NCBI GenBank assembly: GCA_006438735.1
Contig: RCZF01000001.1
Location: forward strand, 930,001 to 994,000
From: Sphingomonas koreensis
GTDB taxonomy: Bacteria; Pseudomonadota; Alphaproteobacteria; Sphingomonadales; Sphingomonadaceae
Direction of reading: 5' to 3'
DNA length: 64,000 nt
Shown: positions 30,496 through 39,833 of the stretch, piece by piece
How the letters are laid out: every line of letters begins with the position of its first letter
Position numbering within the stretch: the first letter of the stretch is position 1
The notes under the pieces: model-generated
What the model was told of the DNA's origin: nothing
The model's input: only the letters and a program-made list of their open reading frames with translations
The model's database searches: none
Made by a program: the position numbers and the translations under genes

Positions 30496-32388
30496 CTACC
30501 CAAACAGCCTCATCATCGATCGCTCCAGCATCATCAGCTGCCACAAGGTCCGCCCATGCTCCGACCGGCCGAAGCGATGATCGTCGGCGAGCTTCTCGAT
30601 CGCGGCCATGTCGAACCACCCCGTGCCGCCGAGCGTTCGCGATCGGGCCAGCGCGCTCGCTTCGTCCGCCAGGCTCCCTCGGAACCACGCGCTGATCGGC
30701 GTCACGAAGCCCATCTTGGGGCGATACAGCACCTCGCGCGGCAGATAGCGCTCCATGCCCTTTTTCATCAACCATTTGCCCTGCCCGCCGCGCAGGCGCA
30801 TCGACACCGGCAGGCTCGCGGCGAATTCGATCAGCCGGTAATCGAGCAGCGGCTCGCGCGCCTCCAGGCTCACCGCCATGCTGGTGCGATCGACCTTGGT
30901 CAGGATGTCGCCGGGTAGCCAATGCTTCAAATCGGCATATTGCGCGCGGTCGATCGGATCGCGCGCCGGGGCATCGCGCATCGTCTCGATATAGCGCGTC
31001 TCGCCGCGGTGCCCGCCGAGCTGCGCGCGCGCCGAATCGGTGAACAGTCGGTCGCGGATCGCCGGCGCGGTGACGCCGACCGAGGTCGCATAGGCTTCCT
31101 CGCCGTCGCGCGCGAGGTTGAGCAAGGTCGATTTCGCGCGAAACGCCCGCGGCGCCCAATCGGCCTTGGGATACCAGCCGCCAAGCGTGCCGAACACGCT
31201 GCGGCGCAGATCGGCGGGAAGCAGCCCGCGCACCCGCTCCTCGGCCGCCTGGAAACGATAGCGGCGATAGCCGGCGAGCGCCTCGTCCGCCCCGTCGCCC
31301 GACAGCGCCACCGTCACGCTCTCGCGCGCCAGCTCACAGACGCGGTAGGTGGCGAGCGCCGAGGCGTCAGCGAACGGCTCGTCGAACGCGGCGACGAGCG
31401 TATCGATCAACGCGAAATCGTCCGCCGCGACGACGCGCTCGCGGTGATCGGTGGCGAAGCGTTTGGCGACCGCATCGGCATAGCTGCGCTCGTCATGCCC
31501 AGCCTCATCGAAGCCGATCGTGCAGGTCTTGACCGCGCGCTTCGACGCCTCGGCCATCAGCGCGACGACCGCCGAGCTATCCACCCCGCCCGACAGGAAC
31601 GCGCCGAGCGGCACGTCCGACACCAGCCGCGAGCGTACGCCCGCGCGCATCAGATCGACCAGTTGCTCCTCGAGCGCGCGCGCCGACCCCTTCGCACGGT
31701 TCGAGAAATCCACGTCCCACCATTGCTGCGGCCGCGGCACCGGCTTGCCGCGCTCGACCAGCAGACTGTAGCCGGCGGCGAGTTTCTTCACGCCGGCGAC
31801 GAGGCACGCGTCGTCGGGCACATAGCCGAGCGCCATGAAATCCTCGACCGCGCGGATATCGGGCACGCGGCGCAGCAGCGGGTGGGCGAGCAGACCCTTG
31901 AGTTCGGAGGCGAACGCCAGCGCACCGTCCGACAGCTCGACATAATGGAGCGGCTTCACGCCGAGCCGATCGCGCGCCAGGAACAGGCTCTGCCGCTCGG
32001 CGTCGTGCAACGCGAAGGCGAACATGCCGTTCAACCGATCGAGCATCGCCGGGCCCCATGCGCGCCAGCCGTGGATCAACACTTCGGTATCGCTGTCGGT
32101 GCGGAACACCGCGCCCCTGGCTTCGAGCGCGGCACGGACTTCCTGAAAATTGTAGATTTCGCCGTTATAGGTGACGACGATCTTTTCGTCGGCCGAGGCC
32201 ATCGGCTGCGCGCCGCCGCCGAGATCGATGATCGACAGCCGCCGATGCCCGAAGCCGACGCCGGGCGCGGTCCACACGCCGCTGCCGTCGGGGCCGCGAT
32301 GCGCGAGCACATCGGTCATCGCCCGGATGCGCGCGGGATCGACTGGTTTGGGCGTGGCCGGGTAGAATAGCCCGGCGATGCCGCACAT
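30496..32388 (-). CDS. Asparagine synthase-like amidotransferase of the exosortase A system
   Basis: A 630-residue protein with an N-terminal class II glutamine amidotransferase domain (Cys2 in MCGIAGLF as nucleophile). It is followed by an asparagine synthase ATP-pyrophosphatase domain with the P-loop-like LSGGVDSSAV. In XrtA loci this enzyme (amidotransferase 1 of the exosortase A system) modifies the polysaccharide. It is the last gene of the long leftward run; its ATG shares one base with the exosortase stop. Confidence 0.92.
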   Translation of the reverse strand: MCGIAGLFYPATPKPVDPARIRAMTDVLAHRGPDGSGVWTAPGVGFGHRRLSIIDLGGGAQPMASADEKIVVTYNGEIYNFQEVRAALEARGAVFRTDSDTEVLIHGWRAWGPAMLDRLNGMFAFALHDAERQSLFLARDRLGVKPLHYVELSDGALAFASELKGLLAHPLLRRVPDIRAVEDFMALGYVPDDACLVAGVKKLAAGYSLLVERGKPVPRPQQWWDVDFSNRAKGSARALEEQLVDLMRAGVRSRLVSDVPLGAFLSGGVDSSAVVALMAEASKRAVKTCTIGFDEAGHDERSYADAVAKRFATDHRERVVAADDFALIDTLVAAFDEPFADASALATYRVCELARESVTVALSGDGADEALAGYRRYRFQAAEERVRGLLPADLRRSVFGTLGGWYPKADWAPRAFRAKSTLLNLARDGEEAYATSVGVTAPAIRDRLFTDSARAQLGGHRGETRYIETMRDAPARDPIDRAQYADLKHWLPGDILTKVDRTSMAVSLEAREPLLDYRLIEFAASLPVSMRLRGGQGKWLMKKGMERYLPREVLYRPKMGFVTPISAWFRGSLADEASALARSRTLGGTGWFDMAAIEKLADDHRFGRSEHGRTLWQLMMLERSMMRLFG

Positions 32389-33995
32389 CAGCTGCCGACC
32401 GGTATATGGTTCCCCGTTCGCCTTGAGCTTGTCGAGGGGCGTGGGGCGCCCCGTGCTTCGACAGGCTCAACACGAACGGAGGAAAGGCGATCAGCCAGCG
32501 CATCGAGCGGGCCGAGCGCGCTCAGGAACCGCTCGATCGCTGCGCGCGGATCGCGCCCCGGCGTCACCTCGGCCGACAGATGGATCGCCACCGCGCGCTG
32601 CGGACCGCCGAGCAGCTTCGCCTTGAGCGTCTCTAGCTTCACGATGTTGGGGCTCGCGGTGAGGACATTGCCGATCCGATACCATGTCGCGACGATCCGT
32701 TCGACATCTCCCGGCGCGGTTATCCGCATCGCGCTGCCGCCGGCAATGGGCGCGACATCCTCGACCCGCACCCACACATCGTTCTGTCGCAAAACGCCGG
32801 TGCCGAAGGTGACGATTTCCCTGCCCTGCTGCTGCCCGGCGAACACCGCCAGCGACAGATCGACTGCATCGCCATCGGCATCGGCGTAGCGCCCGACCAG
32901 GAAGCGATCGGCGCCGGGGTAATACGGCGTCCACGGCGCGCGCGTGGATAGCGGCGCGCGGGTCCAGCCGGGCACGCTTGGCAGGTCGATATGATCCGGC
33001 AGTACATCCTCACGAAAAATGACGGCCTGCGCCCACATCGGAAAAATTCCGGCAGTCGCCAGCGTCAGCAAAGCCGCCGCCCAGACCGCGATCCGGGCGC
33101 GTGGTAGCTCCTGCAAGGCGGCGACATCGACCCACGGCGCGAGCGGATCGCGATCGAACCAGCGCCACCCGATCGCCAGCACCGCGGCCATCACCAGGCC
33201 GAAGAAGATCCAGCCATAAACGATGTGATCATAGCCTGTCGCCTGCGCCACCGACGTCAGATGCGCAGCATAGATCGTCCCGAATGCCCTGAGCGCGTTG
33301 GCGAGGATCGGCACCACCAACGCCATCGCTATGAACGCCGCGCGCCGCCGCCACGATACGAAGCAGACATTGGCGACGAGCGTGCCGAACGCAATCATCG
33401 CAATCTCGAACTTTGCCCCCGAACAGGCCTCGGCAACTTCGAAATAGCCGTTTGGAATCGTGATCAAAACCCCATCGACCGTGGCCGGCACGCCGACCGC
33501 GTGGAGCATCGGCATGATCATGGTGACGGTGACGGTCTGCAGCGGCCCTTCCATGCTCTCGCCAAACGGCACGAGGAAGAAGGCGTAAGCCATTGGGAAC
33601 AGGAGCGCGCGCGCGATCGTCGGGCCGAGGATCGTGACCACCGCGCCTTGCAGCATAACGATCAGCCCGAGCTGCCGAAACAGATCGACCGACGCCGCCG
33701 CGCCAACCAGCCAGACGCTCCCGCCGGATACGACGATCGCTAGGCCAGGCCACCACGCAACCGGCTGCAATTGCGAAATATCACCGCGGCGCTGCCATAC
33801 CAGCCAAGCGATCACCGGGCCGATGAACAGGCAATGCCCGAAGGTCGTGCTGGTCCACCACAGATCGGCAAGCGTCGCGACGTCATCGCGGAACAGCGCG
33901 AGCAGCGCCAGCGCGACGATCCCGAGTGCGAGGAGATGGCGGCGCCAGGCCGTAACCGGCGCGGCGAAATCGGCGGCGGGCATGGCGATCGTCAT
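32388..33995 (-). CDS. xrtA: Exosortase A fused to an EpsI domain
   Basis: A 535-residue protein. Residues 1 to about 290 form the multi-spanning exosortase with the sortase-like triad Cys191 (AEACSGAKF), Arg236 (NALRAFGT) and His257 (GYDHIVYGW). Residues of about 300-495 are a periplasmic EpsI domain. It is thought to cut at PEP-CTERM sorting signals and pass proteins to the envelope, coupled to polysaccharide synthesis. The last about 30 residues are an oddity: they are encoded by a dispersed repeat (32414-32479), giving the tail VRVEPVEARGAPRPSTSS. Confidence 0.93.
   Translation of the reverse strand: MTIAMPAADFAAPVTAWRRHLLALGIVALALLALFRDDVATLADLWWTSTTFGHCLFIGPVIAWLVWQRRGDISQLQPVAWWPGLAIVVSGGSVWLVGAAASVDLFRQLGLIVMLQGAVVTILGPTIARALLFPMAYAFFLVPFGESMEGPLQTVTVTMIMPMLHAVGVPATVDGVLITIPNGYFEVAEACSGAKFEIAMIAFGTLVANVCFVSWRRRAAFIAMALVVPILANALRAFGTIYAAHLTSVAQATGYDHIVYGWIFFGLVMAAVLAIGWRWFDRDPLAPWVDVAALQELPRARIAVWAAALLTLATAGIFPMWAQAVIFREDVLPDHIDLPSVPGWTRAPLSTRAPWTPYYPGADRFLVGRYADADGDAVDLSLAVFAGQQQGREIVTFGTGVLRQNDVWVRVEDVAPIAGGSAMRITAPGDVERIVATWYRIGNVLTASPNIVKLETLKAKLLGGPQRAVAIHLSAEVTPGRDPRAAIERFLSALGPLDALADRLSSVRVEPVEARGAPRPSTSSRRTGNHIPVGS
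32414..32479. repeat. Dispersed palindromic repeat, family D, inside the end of xrtA
   Basis: CCGTTCG-CTTGAGCTTGTCGA paired with TTCGACAGGCTCAA-CGAACGG around a GGGGCG/CGCCCC centre. It lies wholly in the last about 30 codons of the exosortase gene. Confidence 0.85.
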
Positions 33996-35197
33996 GCCGC
34001 GCTCCGGGTGGTGGCGGCCGTATCAAACCCCATGATCGGGTCGAGCGTCGCCAATCGGGCGTCCCAGCCGTACCGCGCGATCACGCGGGCACGCGCGGCG
34101 CGGCCGAGCGTGTCGGCGGCAGCGCGGTCCTGAATCAGCTCAACAACGCGCGCCGCGAATGCGGGCGCATCTTCGCCGACCTGGATCGTGCCATCGTGAT
34201 CGATGCCCTCGGCGGCGGCGGGCGAAGCGACGACGGGCCGCGCCATCGCCATCGCTTCGAGCACCTTGTTCTGCACGCCACGCGCCAATTGCAGCGGCGC
34301 GACGACGACCGACGCGGCGGCAAGCCAGCCGCGCACGTCCGGCACTTCGCCGGTGACGGTGACGCCGGGCAGGCTCGCCAGCGCGGCGACGCGCGGATCG
34401 GGCTTGCGACCGACGATGGCGAAGCGCGCGTCGGGCACGGTATCGCGCACCAGCGGCAGGATGCGCCGCGCGAAGCGATCGACCGCGTCCACGTTCGGGC
34501 GATAGTCCATCTGCCCGGTAAAGACGATCAAGGGTTCGGGGTGAGCGACGGCAGCGAATGACGCTGCGGGGTCGAACGATGCGGTGTCGATGCCGTTTTC
34601 GATCGCGACGGCGTTGGCGCCGCCATGCTGACGGAAAAGCGCGGCTTCCGCACCGCTGACGAACAGGCTGGCATCGGCGCGAGCGGCGATCCGGCGCTCG
34701 AACGCGGCGAGCAGACGTGCCTCCCGGCGCATCATCCAGGACATTGGTCCGCGGGCATCATCGGCGTAAGCGGCGAATTTGGCCGAATCCATATCGACGA
34801 AATCCATCACGATCCGGCCCGGGAAATGGGCCGGAAGATATTGCGCCATTTGGCCCGAAAAGACGAAAATCGTTTCTATCTGGTGCGTTGCGAGCGTTTT
34901 CTTCACGGCGCTGGCAACAGCTTGCGACGCAAAGGCGGTCAGCGACACCGGCTTGCCGGCCGCGAGCGCCTCGATCGCGGCACGCCCCCTGCCCTTCGTG
35001 CGATCGACGATCGTCCGGCTCGCGGTCAGCTGCGCGAGCGCGGCGTCATGACCGCGATCGGCGTCGTCATCGGCGAAGGCGATCAGGTGGACGCGGGCGT
35101 GCGCGGCGAGGTGGCGCAGCAGATGATAGCTATGGATCTTGTCGCCGCGGTTGGGTGGATAGGGCACGCGGTGCGCCAGGAACAATATGTCGCCCAT
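33992..35197 (-). CDS. Glycosyltransferase of the exosortase A cluster
   Basis: A 401-residue GT-B type glycosyltransferase. The N-terminal domain opens with HRVPYPPNRGDKIHSYHLLR. The C-terminal domain has DYRPNVDAVDRFARR, followed by the nucleotide-sugar region ARGVQNKVLEAMAMARPVVAS. This matches the TIGR03087-type family found only beside XrtA. It builds the repeating unit at the inner face of the membrane. It overlaps xrtA by 4 nt and starts one base into the stop of the FemAB-like gene. Confidence 0.9.
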   Translation of the reverse strand: MGDILFLAHRVPYPPNRGDKIHSYHLLRHLAAHARVHLIAFADDDADRGHDAALAQLTASRTIVDRTKGRGRAAIEALAAGKPVSLTAFASQAVASAVKKTLATHQIETIFVFSGQMAQYLPAHFPGRIVMDFVDMDSAKFAAYADDARGPMSWMMRREARLLAAFERRIAARADASLFVSGAEAALFRQHGGANAVAIENGIDTASFDPAASFAAVAHPEPLIVFTGQMDYRPNVDAVDRFARRILPLVRDTVPDARFAIVGRKPDPRVAALASLPGVTVTGEVPDVRGWLAAASVVVAPLQLARGVQNKVLEAMAMARPVVASPAAAEGIDHDGTIQVGEDAPAFAARVVELIQDRAAADTLGRAARARVIARYGWDARLATLDPIMGFDTAATTRSAA

Positions 35198-36270
35198 CAG
35201 CCGAGCCCCCGCGCGATCGGCGGGCCGATGCGGTTGGCGAGCCACAGCGGCAGTTTCTTCCATGCCGCGACCTGGAACCGGTAGCGCGGGCTCATCGGAT
35301 TGATTTCGCGCGGCGCAGCGCCCGCGGCGGTGCGCACGGCATAGGCCAACGGGTGCGGCTCGAAACCCCAATTCTTCTTGAATGCCGCCGGCCCGGTGCC
35401 CGCCTTCGATCGGCCGAAATCGAAGCGCGTGCAGCCTCGTTCGCGGGCGTGGCGCATCAGCGCGAAATACATCAGGTCGTTGGCGCGCAACGATCTCGCC
35501 GAAAAAGTCCCGCCACCCCAATAGGGATAGACCGTGCCGTTGAAGTAGAGACTGAGCACGCTCGCGACCGGCTTGCCGCCATCGCGCACCGTCAGCACAT
35601 CGGCCACTTCGCCGAGTTCGTCGATCACCGCGCTGAACAAGGCGCGCGGGAACACCGGCGTGCCGAGGTTGCGGACCGACTCGGCATAGACGGCGTAATG
35701 CGCGGCGAGATCGCGCAAGTCGCTGCCGGTTTCGACCGTCAGATCGCCGGCAAGCGCCTTGCGCACCTCGGCGCGCTGTTTGCGCGGGATCGCCTTGAGC
35801 TCGGCGTCGTCGTCGCTCGCCAGATCGCGGGCGAAGCCGAGATAGGTTTCCTCGTCGACATGCCAGCCGTGATCGGGGGTCGGCCCGCCGCGGAGCTCGA
35901 GCGTCGGGCAGCCGAGCTGCTCCGCGAGAGTCCACGCCGCCGTTACCAGCGCGCCGCAGCTTGCCTCGTCATGCGACAGCACGCCGCCATCGACCGCGAA
36001 GCCGCTCGACACCAACGCGCTGCCGAACAGCGGCGAGCGGATCGCGGTTAACGGGAGCACGCCGGCCAGATCCCCGCCGGCGTGTTCGGCGAGCAGATAA
36101 TGGCTCGCCTGGCGACAGCCGCGCTCGATCGCGCGGCTCCAACCGGTTAGGTGGAACGGCGTGCCGTCACGGTGATCTCGGACGAAGGTGTTGATCCGGG
36201 CGCACTCGCCAGCGTCATCGAGATTGGCGGCGCGCAGCTCGATCGGCGGCGAGGGCCTGAGCGCCGTCAT
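35197..36270 (-). CDS. FemAB-like acyltransferase of the exosortase A system
   Basis: A 357-residue protein of the GNAT/FemAB superfamily (two linked acetyltransferase folds). It has the region FDFGRSKAGTGPAAFKKNWG near the C-terminus and LRANDLMYFALMRHA. Members in XrtA loci are proposed to attach an amino acid or acyl group to the polysaccharide. ATG 36270 overlaps the deacetylase stop by 4 nt. No signal peptide is seen, so it should be cytoplasmic. The exact donor and acceptor are unknown. Confidence 0.87.
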   Translation of the reverse strand: MTALRPSPPIELRAANLDDAGECARINTFVRDHRDGTPFHLTGWSRAIERGCRQASHYLLAEHAGGDLAGVLPLTAIRSPLFGSALVSSGFAVDGGVLSHDEASCGALVTAAWTLAEQLGCPTLELRGGPTPDHGWHVDEETYLGFARDLASDDDAELKAIPRKQRAEVRKALAGDLTVETGSDLRDLAAHYAVYAESVRNLGTPVFPRALFSAVIDELGEVADVLTVRDGGKPVASVLSLYFNGTVYPYWGGGTFSARSLRANDLMYFALMRHARERGCTRFDFGRSKAGTGPAAFKKNWGFEPHPLAYAVRTAAGAAPREINPMSPRYRFQVAAWKKLPLWLANRIGPPIARGLG

Positions 36271-37112
36271 CCAAGCCGCGCCGCCTCGCGCGCGGCGATG
36301 GCGTCGATCCGGCCCCAGCGATGCGTGCCGACAAGCTGACGCAACTTGCCAGCCATCGCGCCCAAGCGGCTGTAATGGCGCAGTTTCGATTTGAACGGTG
36401 CATCGGCGACGCGGGGCTGGCCGGGATCGATTTCCCACGGATGGAAATAGAAGATCGCGGGTCGGCCGTCGGTGTTGACCTGCCGCACCGCCCAATTGGT
36501 GAAGGCCGAGGGAAACAGGCGGAAAAAGCCGCCGCCGGTCGCCATGTTGCGGCTGCCGATCCGGGCGGTCGTCACCGGCAGCTCGATAAGCGCAGCGCCA
36601 GCGATCGGGCGGAAGGCGAAGCGCGGTGCGTCTGGCCAGCCGTAATGATCGTGCTTCACTGGCGCGACGCTAGACGAATAGGCATAGCCTTCCTCCGCCA
36701 GCACCTGATGCGCCCAGGGCGTGCGCTTGTCGATCGAGAAGCTCGGCGCGCGGTAGCCGGTGACGGCGACGCCGGCGGCATCCTCCAGCGTCTTACGCGC
36801 GCGGCGGGTGTCGTCGCGGAATTGCTCGGGCGTCATCGTGAAGACGCGCTGGTGATCGACGCCGTGGCTGGCGACTTCGTGCCCAGCCGCGATGATTCGG
36901 CGCATCAATGCGGGGCAGCGCTCGGCGACCCAGCCGAGCGTGAAGAAGGTCGCCTTCGATCCCGATTCGGCGAACAGATCGAGCACCGCATCGGTATTGT
37001 CCTCGACGCGCGATTGCAGCGTCGGCCAATCGGCCTTGTCGATCACGCGCTCGAACGCGCCGACCTGGAACCAGTCCTCGACATCGACCGACAGGCCGTT
37101 CTCGATGCCCAT
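36267..37112 (-). CDS. Polysaccharide deacetylase of the exosortase A cluster
   Basis: A 281-residue NodB-type carbohydrate esterase 4. It has LSVDVEDWF near the start (first catalytic Asp and metal ligand), SKATFFTLGWVAERCP, HEVASHGVDHQRVF (zinc histidines) and YRAPSFS. The C-terminal about 60 residues have DUF3473-like features (FYFHPWEIDPGQP). It removes acetyl groups from sugar residues. Start at ATG 37112, 8 nt after the ATPase stop. Confidence 0.92.
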   Translation of the reverse strand: MGIENGLSVDVEDWFQVGAFERVIDKADWPTLQSRVEDNTDAVLDLFAESGSKATFFTLGWVAERCPALMRRIIAAGHEVASHGVDHQRVFTMTPEQFRDDTRRARKTLEDAAGVAVTGYRAPSFSIDKRTPWAHQVLAEEGYAYSSSVAPVKHDHYGWPDAPRFAFRPIAGAALIELPVTTARIGSRNMATGGGFFRLFPSAFTNWAVRQVNTDGRPAIFYFHPWEIDPGQPRVADAPFKSKLRHYSRLGAMAGKLRQLVGTHRWGRIDAIAAREAARLG

Positions 37113-37120
37113 GGCGGCGC

Positions 37121-38125
37121 TCACGCCGCCGAGGTTTCGCGCGCCCCGTCGTGCCGCGCGGTATCGGCCTCGACCCAATCGACCAGCAATGTGAGGACGC
37201 GGCGGAGCGCGGTGTTCTGCTCCTCGACGCGCGCTTCGAGCATGATGATACGGCGGACCAGCTCGTCGGCGTCGCCCGCGACGAGCGGCGGCGCGGCCTC
37301 GCCCGGCTCGGGAGCATCGCCCTTCATGTCGTCGATCACGGCGCGGACGATGGCGCCGTCGATCAGTTCGAGCCCCTCGATCGCGCCGTAGAGCAAGACG
37401 CGCGCGGCCAGCTGGTTGAGCAACCGCGGCACGCCGCCCGATCCCTGATAGAGCGCATCGAGCGCGTCGCCGGTGAAATCGGGCCGCCCCTGCCAGCCGA
37501 CCAGCGACAGCCGGTGGATCATATAGGGCTCGACCTCATGCGCCTCCATCGGCTCGAGATGGTGGACGGCGATGACGCGCTGACGCAATTGCTCGAGCGC
37601 GTCCGAGCCATGCAGCCGATCGCGGAACTCGGGCTGGCCGAGCAGGAAGATCTGCACCAGCGCCTGGCCGCCCGATTGGAAGTTGGACAGCATGCGCAAT
37701 TCTTCGAGCGAATCGACCGGCAGCGCCTGCGCCTCATCGACGATCAGCAGCGTGCGCCGGCCCGAGCGCGCGACCGCCTGCAGCCCGGCCTCGATCCGTT
37801 CCAGCAACTGAGCCTTGCTCAGCCCGGCCGTAGCGATGCCGAACCCGCCGGCGACCAGCCGCAGCAGATCGTCGGCCTCGACCTGCGTCGTGACGATCTG
37901 GATGACGTGCTGACGCTCACGGTCGATCGTCGCCATCAGATGGCCGACCAGTGTGGTCTTGCCCGCACCGATATCGCCGGTGATCACGATGAAGCCCTCG
38001 CCCTGCGTCAGCCCGAAGCCGAGATAGGCCATCGCCTTGCGATGCGTCGCGGTTTCGTACCAGAAGCGCGGATCGGGGGTCAGCGCGAACGGCCGGCCGG
38101 TCAATCCGTAATGATCTTCGTACAT
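37121..38125 (-). CDS. ExeA/GspA-type ATPase of the exosortase A system
   Basis: A 334-residue AAA ATPase with Walker A GDIGAGKTT (50-58) and Walker B LLIVDEAQAL. It is of the ExeA/GspA type, which in secretion systems helps place or energise envelope machinery. The XrtA-associated family is well known. ATG 38125 is preferred to the GTG at 38131 because AGGA lies about seven bases before it. A C-terminal helix (EARVEEQNTALRRVLTLL) may mediate assembly. Confidence 0.9.
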   Translation of the reverse strand: MYEDHYGLTGRPFALTPDPRFWYETATHRKAMAYLGFGLTQGEGFIVITGDIGAGKTTLVGHLMATIDRERQHVIQIVTTQVEADDLLRLVAGGFGIATAGLSKAQLLERIEAGLQAVARSGRRTLLIVDEAQALPVDSLEELRMLSNFQSGGQALVQIFLLGQPEFRDRLHGSDALEQLRQRVIAVHHLEPMEAHEVEPYMIHRLSLVGWQGRPDFTGDALDALYQGSGGVPRLLNQLAARVLLYGAIEGLELIDGAIVRAVIDDMKGDAPEPGEAAPPLVAGDADELVRRIIMLEARVEEQNTALRRVLTLLVDWVEADTARHDGARETSAA

Positions 38126-38159
38126 CGTCACATCCTGCCTGGTGTGGTCTGTCGCACGT

Positions 38160-39833
38160 TCAGAACTGGTATCGCGCGCTGATCAGCGCCTGCGCGGAGA
38201 TATTCTTGTCCGCCGCATCGGCATCGTAGGCGAACAGCCCGAGCGAGGCGACCGTCTGGATGCGGCCGAAGCTGCGGTTGTAGCTGCCGGTCGCGCCGGT
38301 GCCGAAGGTATGGCCGGCGCCGGGGATGCCGCTGTCGTAATAATCGGCGTAGAGATCGCCCTCGATGCTCGAACGCGAGTCGAGCGCGCGCGACAGGAAA
38401 TATTGCGCGTAATAGCTTTCGTCATCGACGCCGCTGATCGTGAAATCGGTGTTGCCGCTGGGCGCGTAGAAATGCCGCTGGGCATAGCCGACGCCGAAGC
38501 CGGAACGCACCGGCCCGCGGCTGGCGACGATCACCGCGTCGATCCCGCGGGCGCGATAGCCCGAGCTGGAGATCGACTGGAACACGTTATTCAGACAACC
38601 GCCCGCGGCGGCGCCTGAGGTGCCGAAGGTGCAGCCGTTGAAGCGATTGCCGAACACGCCGTTGCCGGTGACGAAGCTGGTCGGCAGATTGTCGATGCCG
38701 TTGCGCAATTGCCGGGCGAAGGTGTCGACCTCGTCATAGACGACAACTTGCGCGCCGAGGCTTTCGCTCACCGCCCAGTTGAAGTTGCCGGCGTAACTGG
38801 TTGATCCGTAACGATGACCGACATGCGCTTCGAGCTGCGTGCGCGGGCTTGGCTTCCACAGCACGCCGGCATCGTAGATCAGCCCATCGGTGCGATAGGC
38901 GATCCGGCGCGGCGAGCTCTTGTCGGTGATGAAGCGGCCGTTGTTATCGACCACCGGCGCGCCGCCGGCATCGACGACGGGATCGCGCTGGCTGATCTCG
39001 ATCTTTTCGTAGCCGACGCCGGCTTCGAGCGCGAGCGTGCGCGAGACCGGCAGGACGACGTCACCGCGGGCGAACTTGCCATCATAGCGCTGATCGAGCT
39101 GGTGCGCATCCTCGCGGTCCCAGCCGCCGCTGACCGTCACGCCGACCGGCAGGACGTCGCCCGATTTGATACTCAGGCTGCCCTGCAGGACGTTGCTGTG
39201 CGCGCTGTCGAAATTGTTGAGCCGCGGCTGGCCCGGATCGAGCGGCGTGAAGCTCGGATCCTCGACCTTGGTGTAACCGTAGCGATAGCTCGCGCTGATG
39301 CCGACCGGGCCGACATGCGTGCCGATCGTCGGGCCGGCATAGACGGCATAGACCTGGCTGACATTGTCGACATTGCCGCTGAGCACCGCCGGCGCGCCGC
39401 CGCGAATATCGGCGCGCGACCGCGTTGCGAGCGCCCCGCCCTCCAAGGAAACGCCCGGCGCCACGCCGACCGCGGCGCGAGCAAGCCCCTCATGATAGTC
39501 CGAATCGTGATCGTGCTTCGACCAAGCGATGTCGCGCTCATAGCGGTAGCTGACCTGCGCTTCGCTATTGCGCGTCGAAATGCCGGCATCGACGCCGGCA
39601 GCGACTTCCGAATAGGTCAGCACATCGTCGTTGGTCAGATCGGCGGTGACGATCTGGCCGAGCTCGATATAGGGCGAGATGTATTTCTGCCCGGTGCCGC
39701 CGCGCGCCGGTGCGGCGTCGGCCGGGGCGGCATCCTGATCATAGGCAGGCGGTGCATCGGAGGCGAGCGTGTCCTGCGCCACCGCGGGCGCAGCGCACAG
39801 GCCGATGGCCAGGAACATCAAGAGCCGGTTCAT
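38160..39833 (-). CDS. Outer-membrane beta-barrel protein of the PEP-CTERM/exosortase A system
   Basis: A 557-residue protein with a signal peptide ending in AVAQDT. It has many alternating polar/hydrophobic strands (VTVSGGWDRED, VGYAQRHFY and similar) and ends in the aromatic SARYQF, the C-terminal Phe signature of outer-membrane barrels. It belongs to the TIGR03016-like family found in XrtA loci. It is probably the outer-membrane part of the polysaccharide export path. Its stop overlaps nothing; its start overlaps the kinase gene end by 4 nt. Confidence 0.88.
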   Translation of the reverse strand: MNRLLMFLAIGLCAAPAVAQDTLASDAPPAYDQDAAPADAAPARGGTGQKYISPYIELGQIVTADLTNDDVLTYSEVAAGVDAGISTRNSEAQVSYRYERDIAWSKHDHDSDYHEGLARAAVGVAPGVSLEGGALATRSRADIRGGAPAVLSGNVDNVSQVYAVYAGPTIGTHVGPVGISASYRYGYTKVEDPSFTPLDPGQPRLNNFDSAHSNVLQGSLSIKSGDVLPVGVTVSGGWDREDAHQLDQRYDGKFARGDVVLPVSRTLALEAGVGYEKIEISQRDPVVDAGGAPVVDNNGRFITDKSSPRRIAYRTDGLIYDAGVLWKPSPRTQLEAHVGHRYGSTSYAGNFNWAVSESLGAQVVVYDEVDTFARQLRNGIDNLPTSFVTGNGVFGNRFNGCTFGTSGAAAGGCLNNVFQSISSSGYRARGIDAVIVASRGPVRSGFGVGYAQRHFYAPSGNTDFTISGVDDESYYAQYFLSRALDSRSSIEGDLYADYYDSGIPGAGHTFGTGATGSYNRSFGRIQTVASLGLFAYDADAADKNISAQALISARYQF

